From Actinomadura luzonensis (GTDB lineage: Bacteria > Actinomycetota > Actinomycetes > Streptosporangiales > Streptosporangiaceae), in the NCBI RefSeq assembly GCF_022664455.2, contig NZ_JAKRKC020000003.1:186001-250000 (forward strand): a stretch of DNA of 64,000 nt, read 5' to 3'. Both the position numbers and the translations under genes were made by a program. Numbering within the stretch: the stretch's first letter is position 1; each line of letters starts with the position of its first letter. Positions 8,011 through 16,158 of this stretch are shown one piece after another. The notes beneath the pieces are model-generated. The model saw only the letters and a program-made list of their open reading frames with translations, ran no database searches and had not been told where the DNA came from.

Positions 8011-9386
8011 TGGGCGGCGCGGAACGGCCCTTCCGCACGGTGCTGATCGCCAACCGCGGGGAGATCGCGCTGCGCGTCGCCCGCACCTGCCGCGACATGG
8101 GCATCAGGACGGTGGCCGTGCACTCGACCGACGACCGCGACTCGCCGGTGGTGCGTTACGCCGACGCGGCCGTCCAGATCGGCCCGGCGCCGGCGCGGCG
8201 CAGCTATCTGAACATGGCGGCGATCCTGCAGGCGGCGCTCGGCAGCGGCGCCGACGCCGTGCACCCCGGCTACGGCTTCCTGTCGGAGAACCCCGACTTC
8301 GCCGAGGCGTGCCTGGCCAGCGGGCTGACGTTCATCGGCCCGTCCCCGGCGGCCATGCGGCGGCTCGGCGACAAGTCCGCGGCCAGGCGGCTCATGGCGC
8401 AGGCGGGGCTCCCGCTGCTGCCGGGCACGCTGGAGCCGACCGGCTCGCTCGCCGAGGCCGAGTCGGCGGCCGCCGGGATCGGCTACCCGCTGATCATCAA
8501 GGCGGTGGCGGGCGGCGGCGGCCGCGGGATGCGGGTGGTGCGGCGGGCGGCCGACCTCGCCCACGCCTACCGGACGACCAGGGCCGCCGCGCAGACCCTC
8601 TTCGGCGACGGCCGCGTCTACCTCGAACGTTTCCTTCCGCACGCCCGGCACGTGGAGATCCAGATCCTGTGCGACGCGTACGGCGGGGCGTTGCACCTGG
8701 GCGAGCGCGACTGCTCGGTGCAGCGCCGCCGGCAGAAGCTCATCGAGGAGACCCCCGCCCCCGGCGTGCCCGCGGGCACGCTGGAGCGGATGTGCGCGGC
8801 GGCGATCGCCGGGGCGCGGGCCGCCGGCTACTCCGGGGCCGGGACGTTCGAGTTCCTGGTGGACCCGGCGGGCCGCTTCTTCTTCATGGAGACCAACTGC
8901 CGGATCCAGGTGGAGCACCCGGTGACCGAGATGGCCACCGGCATCGACCTGGTGAGGGAGCAGATCAGGATCGCGGCGGGGCTGCCGCTCAGCCTGTCGC
9001 AGCAGGACGTGCGGCCGCGTGGCGCGGTCATCGAGTGCCGGGTCAACGCCGAGGACCCCGACCGTGACTTCGCGCCCGCGCCCGGCAGGCTGGCCGGGTT
9101 CGCGCCGCCGCTGGGGCCCTTCATCCGGGTGGACACGCACGCCTTCCCCGGCTACCGGGTGCCGGCCGCCTACGACTCGCTGCTGGCCAAGGTGGTCGTC
9201 TGGGCTCCGGACCGGGAGCAGGCCGTCGCCCGGATGCGGCGGGCGCTGGCCGAGTTCCAGGTCGCGGGCGTGGCGACCACGATCCCGTTCCTGCGGCGGG
9301 TGCTGGACGACCCGGAGTTCGTGCGCGGCGGCCACGGCACCGACCTGGCCGACCGGCTGCTCGGCCGGCCGGACGGCGCGCCGTGA
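8010..9386 (+). CDS. accC: acetyl-CoA carboxylase biotin carboxylase subunit
   Basis: 458 residues, close to 450 for stand-alone AccC. It begins FRTVLIANRGEIALRVARTCRDMG, followed by the ATP-grasp glycine loop KAVAGGGGRGM, the substrate-binding METNCRIQVEHPVTEMATG segment and CRVNAEDP. It carboxylates biotin on AccB using ATP and bicarbonate. The ATG at 8010 overlaps the accB stop by one base, so translation is coupled. It is the last gene of the carboxylase operon and faces the exporter genes on the other strand. Confidence 0.94.
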   Translation: MGGAERPFRTVLIANRGEIALRVARTCRDMGIRTVAVHSTDDRDSPVVRYADAAVQIGPAPARRSYLNMAAILQAALGSGADAVHPGYGFLSENPDFAEACLASGLTFIGPSPAAMRRLGDKSAARRLMAQAGLPLLPGTLEPTGSLAEAESAAAGIGYPLIIKAVAGGGGRGMRVVRRAADLAHAYRTTRAAAQTLFGDGRVYLERFLPHARHVEIQILCDAYGGALHLGERDCSVQRRRQKLIEETPAPGVPAGTLERMCAAAIAGARAAGYSGAGTFEFLVDPAGRFFFMETNCRIQVEHPVTEMATGIDLVREQIRIAAGLPLSLSQQDVRPRGAVIECRVNAEDPDRDFAPAPGRLAGFAPPLGPFIRVDTHAFPGYRVPAAYDSLLAKVVVWAPDREQAVARMRRALAEFQVAGVATTIPFLRRVLDDPEFVRGGHGTDLADRLLGRPDGAP

Positions 9387-9400
9387 CCGCCGCCGCCTCA

Positions 9401-9417
9401 GGCGCTCCGCGAGCGCC
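9401..9417. terminator. short hairpin between convergent genes
   Basis: GGCGCTC at 9401-9407 pairs with GAGCGCC at 9411-9417 around a three-base loop. It lies in the 40-base gap between the ends of accC (plus) and the permease gene (minus), so it could serve both directions. No T-run. Confidence 0.5.
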
Positions 9418-9426
9418 CGTCCCGCC

Positions 9427-10185
9427 TCACGCGTTCTCCTTGTTGAACATGCGCGTGCCGGCCGCGACGCAGGCCACGCACATGCCGACGGCCGCCACGA
9501 ACCCCCACAGGACGGTGCTCCCGCTGTAGTGGCCGGAGAACAGGTCGCGGACGCCGTCCACGATGTAGCGCAGCGGGTTGAGCCGGGACAGCACGTCGAG
9601 CCATGGCGGCGCGAGGCTCATCGGCAGCAGGATGCCCGACAGCAGCATGATCGGCAGGGCGGCGAACGTGACGACGGGCGCGAACTGGTCCTCGGACTTC
9701 AGCCCGACGCCCAGCGCCAGCGACAGCGCGGCCAGCCCGGCGGCCAGGAACGACAGGATGACCAGCCCGAGGAAGATCCCGAGCAGCTGGGCGCGCATGC
9801 CGAGCGCGAACCCGGCCGCGGTGACCAGGACCGCCTGCACGATCATGATGGTCAGGTTGTTGAGCACCCGGCCCATCAGCATGGCCAGCCGGCTGACCGG
9901 AGTCACGCGCATGCGCTCGATCACGCCGGCGCGCAGGTCGGAGATGATGCTGAACCCGGCGAAGCCAGGCCCGAACAGGGCCAGGTACACGAGCACGCCG
10001 GGCACGAAGACGGTCCAGGAGTTGGAGCCGCCGCCCGTACCGGGAGTGATCTTGATGAGCAGCGGCCCGAAGAGCACCAGGTACAGGATCGGCTGGATCA
10101 TCCCCATGATGATCCCGATCTTGGTCTTGAACGTGTAGGCCAGGTGGACGCGGTAGAGCATGAGCGTCTCTCTGATGATGCGCAT
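9427..10185 (-). CDS. ABC-2 type exporter permease (DrrB-like)
   Basis: 252 residues with six predicted membrane helices. It has the ABC-2 permease layout seen in DrrB: an N-terminal amphipathic helix, SDLRAGVIERMRVTPVSRLAMLMGR in the coupling region, and SGILLPMSLAPPWLDVLSRLNPLRYIVDGVRDL near the C-terminus. It forms the membrane channel for the ATPase encoded 11 bases upstream. A drug exporter beside a UvrA-like resistance gene strongly resembles daunorubicin drrABC self-resistance. The start is the ATG at 10185; upstream in-frame sequence belongs to another gene. Confidence 0.9.
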   Translation of the reverse strand: MRIIRETLMLYRVHLAYTFKTKIGIIMGMIQPILYLVLFGPLLIKITPGTGGGSNSWTVFVPGVLVYLALFGPGFAGFSIISDLRAGVIERMRVTPVSRLAMLMGRVLNNLTIMIVQAVLVTAAGFALGMRAQLLGIFLGLVILSFLAAGLAALSLALGVGLKSEDQFAPVVTFAALPIMLLSGILLPMSLAPPWLDVLSRLNPLRYIVDGVRDLFSGHYSGSTVLWGFVAAVGMCVACVAAGTRMFNKENA

Positions 10186-10196
10186 GGTCACCTCGC

Positions 10197-11153
10197 TCAG
10201 GCGTTGACGGCGCCGTCGCCGGCGCCGGTGAGGGTGAGGAAGACGTCGTCGAGGGTGGGCCGGTCGACGTGGATGGCGGTCACGTCGGCGCCGGACTGGT
10301 CCAGGGCGCGCACCGTGGCCATGATGGCGCGCTCGCCCACGTCGGTGCGGAAGCGGAGCCGTCGCTCCTCCTCCACCAGGTCGCGGACGAACGGCTGCGC
10401 CTTGAGCCGTTCGAGCGCCGGGCCGAGGTCGCCGTCGATCTCGACGGTGACGGCGTCGCCCGACACGCGCCGCTTGAGCGCCTCCGGGCTGTCCTCGGCG
10501 ATGATCTTGCCTTGGTCGAGGATGAGCACCCGGTCGCACAGGGCGTCGGCCTCGTCCAGGTAGTGGGTGCTGAGGAAGACCGTGGTGCCCAGGTCGTCGC
10601 GCAGGCGGCGGATGTAGGACCACAGATGGTTGCGGCCGGCCGGGTCGAGCCCGGCGCTGGGCTCGTCCAGGAAGATGAGCCGGGGCTTGTGCACCAGGCC
10701 GAGCGCGATGTCCAGGCGGCGGCGCTGGCCGCCCGACAGCGTGCCGATGATCCGGTCGCGCAGGTCGCCGAGCTGGAGGAAGTCGCAGACCTCGTCGGCG
10801 GCGCCGGCGGCCGCGGCCGGGCTCAGGCCGTACAGGCGGGCCTGCAGGACCAGCTCGGTGGTGACGTCGTAACCCGGGTTGGCGCCGCCGTTCTGCGACA
10901 CGAAGCCGATCCTGGCGCGGATCTCGGCGGCGCGGGCGCGCAGGTCGAAGCCGGTCACGGTGGCGCTGCCGCTGGTCGGCGCGAGCAGCGTGGTCAGCAT
11001 GCGCATGGTGGTGGTCTTGCCCGCGCCGTTCGGGCCGAGGAAGCCGACGATCTCGCCGTCGGCCACGGTGAAGTCCACGCCGCGCACCGCGTGGACCTCG
11101 CCGTGCTTGGTGGTGAACGTACGCGCTAGTCCCTTGGCCTCGATGAGTTGCAT
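10197..11153 (-). CDS. daunorubicin-resistance-type ABC transporter ATPase (DrrA-like)
   Basis: 318 residues. Walker A is GPNGAGKTT, the signature LSGGQRRRLD, Walker B LIFLDEPSAGLD, followed by an H-loop (STHYLDEAD) and a C-terminal 90-residue regulatory extension ending in PTLDDVFLTLTG, typical of DrrA. It powers export of the cluster product through the following permease. The ATG at 11153 has GAGGAG just upstream. It is the second gene of a padR-ATPase-permease operon, 10 bases after padR, so expression is probably under PadR control. Confidence 0.93.
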   Translation of the reverse strand: MQLIEAKGLARTFTTKHGEVHAVRGVDFTVADGEIVGFLGPNGAGKTTTMRMLTTLLAPTSGSATVTGFDLRARAAEIRARIGFVSQNGGANPGYDVTTELVLQARLYGLSPAAAAGAADEVCDFLQLGDLRDRIIGTLSGGQRRRLDIALGLVHKPRLIFLDEPSAGLDPAGRNHLWSYIRRLRDDLGTTVFLSTHYLDEADALCDRVLILDQGKIIAEDSPEALKRRVSGDAVTVEIDGDLGPALERLKAQPFVRDLVEEERRLRFRTDVGERAIMATVRALDQSGADVTAIHVDRPTLDDVFLTLTGAGDGAVNA

Positions 11154-11163
11154 GTGGGGCTCC

Positions 11164-11739
11164 TCACTGGTCGTTGCCGGAGTCGGATGGCGTGGCCGGC
11201 GCCGCGCCGGTGAGCACCGGCGCGAACTCCTCCAGCCAGCGCAGCTCGGCGTCGAGCTGGAGCTGGCGGCGGCGGAACATGGCCACGTCGATGGGACCGA
11301 TGTGGCCGGCCTGTTCGAGGCGGGCGCACTCGGCGGCCAGCGCGTCGCGGGTGGCGGCGAGCATGGAACGCCGCTTGTCGAGCAGGGCGATCAGCTCCTC
11401 GCGTTCGGCGTCGCGGCCGAACAGCAGCGCGACGCCGAACACGTCGGGACCGATGTGCAGGTCGCAGATGGCCTCGCGGCGCATGGCCCGCAGGACCTCC
11501 TGCCCGGCCTCGGTGATGCGGTAGACGGTGCGGGCCGGACGGCGGCCGACCTGCTCGGTGCGGACCGTCTCCAGCAGGCCCTCCTCCACCATGGCGCGCA
11601 GCTCGCGATAGAGCGCGCCGATGCTCACGCCACCCCAGTTGCTCGCGTTGGCCGCCTCGGCCTCCAGCCGGAGCTGGTGGCCGTGCCGCGGGCCGCTCCT
11701 GGCCAGCAGGCCGAGTGCCATCAGACGATTAAGGTTCAC
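11164..11739 (-). CDS. PadR-family transcriptional regulator
   Basis: 191 residues. An N-terminal winged helix (LMALGLLARSGPRHGHQLRLEAE, then VSIGALYRELRAMVEEGLLET and YRITEAGQEVL) is followed by a helical dimerisation region (about 90-170) with a coiled-coil look, RRQLQLDAELRWLEE. PadR repressors usually control a neighbouring efflux pump and respond to the drug. The GTG at 11739 is chosen because a TTGACA (11775-11770) and GATACT (11751-11746) promoter with an 18-base spacer would start transcription at or next to this codon, giving a leaderless mRNA. No ribosome site is seen. An ATG at 11721 would lose part of helix 1. Confidence 0.85.
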   Translation of the reverse strand: MNLNRLMALGLLARSGPRHGHQLRLEAEAANASNWGGVSIGALYRELRAMVEEGLLETVRTEQVGRRPARTVYRITEAGQEVLRAMRREAICDLHIGPDVFGVALLFGRDAEREELIALLDKRRSMLAATRDALAAECARLEQAGHIGPIDVAMFRRRQLQLDAELRWLEEFAPVLTGAAPATPSDSGNDQ

Positions 11740-11775
11740 GAGATTAGTATCGTGAGAGTAGTATCGTGTTGTCAA
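11737..11775. promoter_or_regulatory. divergent promoter and probable PadR operator
   Basis: The direct repeat AGTATCGTG occurs at 11746-11754 and 11760-11768, 14 bases apart. CACGA (11737-11741) also forms an inverted pair with TCGTG (11750-11754). Both copies overlap the minus-strand -10 (GATACT) and the plus-strand -10 (TAGTAT, 11759-11764). A protein bound here would block padR-exporter and the UvrA-like gene at once. The segment is clearly AT-richer than its surroundings. Confidence 0.65.
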
Positions 11776-11799
11776 TTGGACCGGCCGACGGGAGACACA

Positions 11800-14247
11800 G
11801 TGACCGACAGCACCGGCGGCGCCGTCGAGGTGACCGGCGCGCGGACCCACAACCTGCGAGGGATCGACGTACGGCTGCCCCACGGCAGGATCGTCGCGTT
11901 CACCGGGGTCAGCGGCAGCGGCAAGACCTCGCTGGCGATCGACACCGTCCACGCCGAGGCGCAACTGCGTTACCTGGAGGGGCTGTCGCCGTTCGTGCGA
12001 CAGTTCATCACGCCCAAGGACCGGCCGAAGGTCGACCGGATCACCGGCCTCGGGGTCACGCTCGCGGTCGACCAGCGCAACGCCAACCGCAGCCACATGT
12101 CCACCGTCGCCTCCCTGACCGGGCTCGACGACTACCTGCGGCTGCTGTTCGCCCGGCTGCCCGGCCTGGCCACCGGCGCCGGCGCGGCGACGCGGGCGCT
12201 GACCACGGCCCACTTCGACCGCTTCAGCCCCGAGGGCCGCTGCCCGGCCTGCCTCGGCCTGGGCGGCACCTCCTCGCCCGACCCCCACCGGCTGATCGAG
12301 CGGCCCGGCCTGCCGCTGCTGGCCGGCGCGACCACCTGGTTCGACCGGCCCGGCGCCGACGCCGAGGCCATGGCCGCGCTGGCCCGGCTCGACGGGGTGG
12401 ACCTCGCCCTGCCCTGGCGCGACCTGCCCGCCCGCTTCCGCGAGCGGGTGCTGCACGGCACCGGCGAGGAGGGCGTGCGGTACACGAGCGTCATCCGGCA
12501 CAAGCGGACCGGCAACGAGGTCACCATCGAGCACGGCGAGCCGTTGCCCGGGCTGCTGGCCGAGGTGGACCGCCTGTACCGCGCCTCCGGCACCGACAGC
12601 GCCAGAGCGCGCTACGAGGCCTACATGTCGACGGCGACGTGCCCGCGGTGCGGCGGCAGCGGGTTCGGGGAGAGCGCGCGCTCCGTCGCCCTGGCCGGGC
12701 ACACCTACCCCGAGCTCGTCGAGGGCACCGTGGACGACCTGGCGGCCTGGGCCGCCCTCCTGCCCACGGGCCTCAACCACGGGCAGCGGGAGGTCGCCGA
12801 CACCGTGCTGGCCGACCTCGGCACCCGGCTGTCGCTGCTGTCCCGGCTGGGCATCGGCCACCTCCAGGTCAACCGCACCGCACCGTCCCTGTCGGGCGGC
12901 GAGCTGCAGCGCACCCGCACCGCCGCCCAGCTCAGCACCGCCCTCACCGGCGTGATCTTCGTGCTGGACGAGCCCAGCGCCGGGCTGCACCCCGCCGACA
13001 AGGAGCCGCTGGAGCACATCGTCAGGGAGCTGCGTGACGCGGGGAACACCGTGCTGCTCGTGGAGCACGACCCCGACCTGGTCGCCGCCGCCGACTGGGT
13101 GGTGGACATCGGGCCGGGAGCGGGCCGGCACGGCGGCCGGCTGGTGGCCGCGGGGACGCCGGAGCACGTCGCCGCCGTCCCGGAGTCGGTCACCGGCCGC
13201 TACCTGGCGAGCGACGCCCCGCGCATCCGCCGCCGGCGGCGCCCGCCCACCGGCCGCCACCTCGTCCTGCGGGAGGTGGACGTGCACAACGTCCACCTGG
13301 CCGAGGTGGCGCTCCCGCTCGGCGTGCTGACCTGCGTCACCGGTGTCAGCGGCAGCGGCAAGAGCAGCCTGTTGCACGACGCGCTCGGCCGGTCCCTCGC
13401 GGCCGCGCTGAACGGCGGCGACGACCCGGGCACCGTCGGCCGCCTCGACGGCGCCGACCGCCTCACCTGGGTGCGCACCGTGGACCAGCAGCCGATCGGC
13501 CGCACCCCGCGGTCCAACCCGGCCACCTACACCAAGGCGTTCGACCACATCCGCAAGCTGTTCGCCGCCACGCCGCAGGCGCGCGCTCGCGGGCTGACGG
13601 CCTCGTCGTTCTCCTTCAACTCCCCCGGCGGCCGCTGCGAGGACTGCACGGGCTACGGCCGCCGGCTGATCGACCTGTCGTTCCTGCCCGGCATGTGGGT
13701 GACGTGCGAGACCTGCGACGGACGCCGCTTCACCCCGCCCGTGCTGGAGGTCGCCTACCAGGGGCTGGCCATCGACCAGGTGCTGGAGCTGACCGTGGAG
13801 GAGGCCGCCCGGGTCTTCGCCGGCACGCCCGCGGTCGCCCGGGTCATGGACGCCCTGACCCGCGTCGGGCTGGGCTACCTCGCGCTGGGCCAGAGCGCCA
13901 TGGAGCTGTCGGGCGGCGAGGCCCAGCGGATCAAGCTCGCCGCCGCGCTGCTCCAGGGCGCCCAGGAGCGCGGGAACGGCCTGGTCATCATCGACGAGCC
14001 GCTGGCGGGGCTGCACCCCGCCGACGTGCAGCGGATCTTCGACGGCCTGGACGCGCTCCTGGACCAGGGCACCACGGTGGTCATCGCCGAGCACGACCTG
14101 CACGCCGCCGCGGTCAGCGACTGGCTCATCGACATGGGGCCGGGCGCCGGGCCCGCCGGCGGGCGCGTCCTGGCCGCCGGCACCCCCGAGGAGGTCGCGG
14201 CGGCCGACACCCTGACCGCCCGCTACCTGCGCGACCTCAAGAGCTGA
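11800..14247 (+). CDS. UvrA-like (DrrC-type) drug-resistance protein
   Basis: 815 residues, shorter than the 950 of housekeeping UvrA, as in DrrC-type proteins. It has two ABC ATPase modules. The first has Walker A TGVSGSGKTS, signature LSGGELQRT and Walker B VIFVLDEPSAGLHP. The second has TGVSGSGKSS, LSGGEAQRIK and VIIDEPLAGLHP. Zinc-finger pairs CPACLGLGG, CPRCGGSG, CEDCTGYG and CETCDG are kept, but the UvrB-binding region is short. DrrC frees DNA from intercalated daunorubicin; by analogy this confers self-resistance to a DNA-binding product. The GTG at 11800 has GGGAGA nearby. It diverges from padR and shares its operator region. Confidence 0.9.
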   Translation: MTDSTGGAVEVTGARTHNLRGIDVRLPHGRIVAFTGVSGSGKTSLAIDTVHAEAQLRYLEGLSPFVRQFITPKDRPKVDRITGLGVTLAVDQRNANRSHMSTVASLTGLDDYLRLLFARLPGLATGAGAATRALTTAHFDRFSPEGRCPACLGLGGTSSPDPHRLIERPGLPLLAGATTWFDRPGADAEAMAALARLDGVDLALPWRDLPARFRERVLHGTGEEGVRYTSVIRHKRTGNEVTIEHGEPLPGLLAEVDRLYRASGTDSARARYEAYMSTATCPRCGGSGFGESARSVALAGHTYPELVEGTVDDLAAWAALLPTGLNHGQREVADTVLADLGTRLSLLSRLGIGHLQVNRTAPSLSGGELQRTRTAAQLSTALTGVIFVLDEPSAGLHPADKEPLEHIVRELRDAGNTVLLVEHDPDLVAAADWVVDIGPGAGRHGGRLVAAGTPEHVAAVPESVTGRYLASDAPRIRRRRRPPTGRHLVLREVDVHNVHLAEVALPLGVLTCVTGVSGSGKSSLLHDALGRSLAAALNGGDDPGTVGRLDGADRLTWVRTVDQQPIGRTPRSNPATYTKAFDHIRKLFAATPQARARGLTASSFSFNSPGGRCEDCTGYGRRLIDLSFLPGMWVTCETCDGRRFTPPVLEVAYQGLAIDQVLELTVEEAARVFAGTPAVARVMDALTRVGLGYLALGQSAMELSGGEAQRIKLAAALLQGAQERGNGLVIIDEPLAGLHPADVQRIFDGLDALLDQGTTVVIAEHDLHAAAVSDWLIDMGPGAGPAGGRVLAAGTPEEVAAADTLTARYLRDLKS

Positions 14248-14273
14248 ACGCGGACCGGGCAGGGGGGCGGCTC

Positions 14274-14996
14274 TCAGCCGGCGACCTTCGCCGCGATGCG
14301 CGCGGCGAGGCCGTCGAGCAGGCACTCCAGCCCGGTCTCGAACCGCGTCCCGGGGTCGGGGTGCGGCGCGCCCGCGGTGAGGAAGCGCGCGTACACCGGG
14401 TAGCGGCCGCACCGGACGGCCTGGTCGAAGCACGAGGCCAGCAGGTCGTGGAAGTCGTGCTCGGTGTAGTCGCCGATCCACTCGCGCTGCGCCTCCAGCT
14501 CCATCCAGGCCAGGGCGCCGTCACCGAACACCATGCCGGTCACGAGCCCGGCGTAGCAGTCGACGGTGACCGGGTCGAGGCCGAGCCCGTCGAGCGAGGC
14601 GAAGGCGAACTCGATGTGCCGCAGCGCGTTCGGCCCCAGCAGCGGCCGGGTCTGCACCAGGGCCGCCAGCCACGGGTGGCGCAGCAGCGTGCGGCGGGTG
14701 GCCACGGCCAGGGTCCGCAGGTCGTCCCGCCAGTCGCCGGCCGGCCTCGGCGGCAGCTCGACCTGCCCGAGCGCGCCGTCGAGCGCCAGGTCGAGCAGGT
14801 CGACGGGGAGTTCGAGCTGGCGGTCCATGCCGGGGGCGCGGGGGCCCAGGACCGCGGCCACCCGTTCCGGGGTGACGGCCGCCGGGCCGCCCTCGTCGGC
14901 CAGGGACATGGCGATCCCGGCGAGGTCGGCGCGGGTCACTGGGCAGGACGGGTCGGGCGCCGCCTCGGGACGGTCCCAGATGAAGCTGATCCTCAC
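14274..14996 (-). CDS. TetR-fold protein with degenerate helix-turn-helix
   Basis: 240 residues. The C-terminal two thirds match the TetR/AcrR ligand-binding domain of the tetracycline-repressor type (DWRDDLRTLAVATRRTLLRHPWLAALV, then LDPVTVDCYAGLVTGMVFG). The N-terminus keeps the IWDRPE lead-in and the first helices (VTRADLAGIAMSLADEGGPAAVTPERVAAVLG). Where the recognition helix should follow (family pattern AMSLYRHV) it reads PRAPGMDRQLELP, with two prolines, so normal DNA binding looks lost. The GTG overlaps the TGA of the upstream glycosyltransferase in a GTGA, so the two are translationally coupled. Possible roles are ligand sensing or partnering the glycosyltransferase; neither is shown. 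Confidence 0.7.
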   Translation of the reverse strand: MRISFIWDRPEAAPDPSCPVTRADLAGIAMSLADEGGPAAVTPERVAAVLGPRAPGMDRQLELPVDLLDLALDGALGQVELPPRPAGDWRDDLRTLAVATRRTLLRHPWLAALVQTRPLLGPNALRHIEFAFASLDGLGLDPVTVDCYAGLVTGMVFGDGALAWMELEAQREWIGDYTEHDFHDLLASCFDQAVRCGRYPVYARFLTAGAPHPDPGTRFETGLECLLDGLAARIAAKVAG

Positions 14997-16153
14997 CGGC
15001 CCACCACTTCCTGCAACCGGGTGACCACCTCGGACGGGGCGGGCTGGGCGTGGATCTCCTCGCGCAGCGCCTTCGCGCCGTCGTCGCAGCCGCCGTCGAG
15101 CAGGGTGCCGATCCGGTCCCGCAACGTCTCGGGCGTGACCTCCTGGACCGGCAGGTGCAGCCCGGCGCCGGTGCCCGCCATGGCGGTGCCGTCCTTGACC
15201 TGCTCCGGCAGGTACGTCAGCGCCAGCTGCGGCACGCCGTAGAAGCCGGCGGTCAGCTGCGTGGTCGAGCCGCCCTGGTGGACGATGGCCCGGCACGAGG
15301 GCATGAGCAGGTGCAGCGGCAGCCGCTCCACCACGCGCACCCGGTCGGAGCGGGGCACGGAGTCGCGCTCGCCGACGTTCACCGCGGCGATCACCTCGAC
15401 GTCGAAGCCGGTCAGCGCGCGGACCACCTCGGGCACCAGCGACGCCTGCTGCCCGGCGGTGCCCGCGGTCGAGGTGCCCCAGGTGACGCACACCCGGGGG
15501 CGTTCGGCGGGTTTGCCGAGCCAGGCGGGGGCGACGCCGGGGCCGTTGTAGGGCACCCACCGAAGCTGCCAGCGTTCGGCGGGCGGCGGCTGCATGCTCG
15601 GCGGGCAGGGGTCGATGGTGGCGGTCGCCGGGTCGCCCGTCACCTCCAGGCCGTGCTTCTCGTACGGCTCGTAGAAGCCCGGCAGGTCGGCCAGCACCTG
15701 GCGGCCGACGACGGAGCCGAGGATGTCCGGCGCCCACAGGTGCCGGAAGCCGGGCACGCCGGTCGCGTGCGCGGCGACCAGGCCGCCCGGCGACATGGTG
15801 TCGGCGACGATCAGGTCGGGACGCCAGTGGCGGGCCAGCTCGATCAGCTCGTCCACGTTGCCCAGCGTGGCCTCGCGCCAGCCGTCGAAGACCTTGCCGA
15901 TCTCCGGGTCCTCCGGCTCGCCCGGGCCCGGCCGTCCCCGCATCTCGACCTCCAGGGTGCGCCGCCGGATGGCCAGGTAGTCCACGTCGGCGCCGACCGG
16001 GAACGCCACGAGACCCGCCTGGGTGACGGTCGGCACCATGGACGGCTGGCAGGCGACGCGGATCTCGTGCCCGGCCGAGCGCAGCGCCCAGGCCAGCGGC
16101 ACCACGGCGAAGAAGTGCGTGGGCCAGGCGGAGGAGGTGAACAGTACGCGCAT
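14993..16153 (-). CDS. glycosyltransferase 1 (GT1 family, EryCIII/DesVII-like)
   Basis: 386 residues with two Rossmann domains (GT-B fold). The N-terminal acceptor domain starts MRVLFTSSAWPTHFFAVVPLAWAL; the linker has DPCPPSMQ, and the nucleotide-sugar domain has VHQGGSTTQLTAGFYGVPQLALTYLPEQ, the HxGG-type donor loop. It should transfer a deoxysugar from its dTDP form to the polyketide or to an existing sugar. EryCIII-class enzymes often need a P450-like helper, which is not seen here. The ATG at 16153 lies 5 bases after the stop of an acyltransferase gene. The gene order GT2, acyltransferase, GT1, TetR-fold protein suggests one operon. Confidence 0.9.
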   Translation of the reverse strand: MRVLFTSSAWPTHFFAVVPLAWALRSAGHEIRVACQPSMVPTVTQAGLVAFPVGADVDYLAIRRRTLEVEMRGRPGPGEPEDPEIGKVFDGWREATLGNVDELIELARHWRPDLIVADTMSPGGLVAAHATGVPGFRHLWAPDILGSVVGRQVLADLPGFYEPYEKHGLEVTGDPATATIDPCPPSMQPPPAERWQLRWVPYNGPGVAPAWLGKPAERPRVCVTWGTSTAGTAGQQASLVPEVVRALTGFDVEVIAAVNVGERDSVPRSDRVRVVERLPLHLLMPSCRAIVHQGGSTTQLTAGFYGVPQLALTYLPEQVKDGTAMAGTGAGLHLPVQEVTPETLRDRIGTLLDGGCDDGAKALREEIHAQPAPSEVVTRLQEVVGR

Positions 16154-16158
16154 GACTC

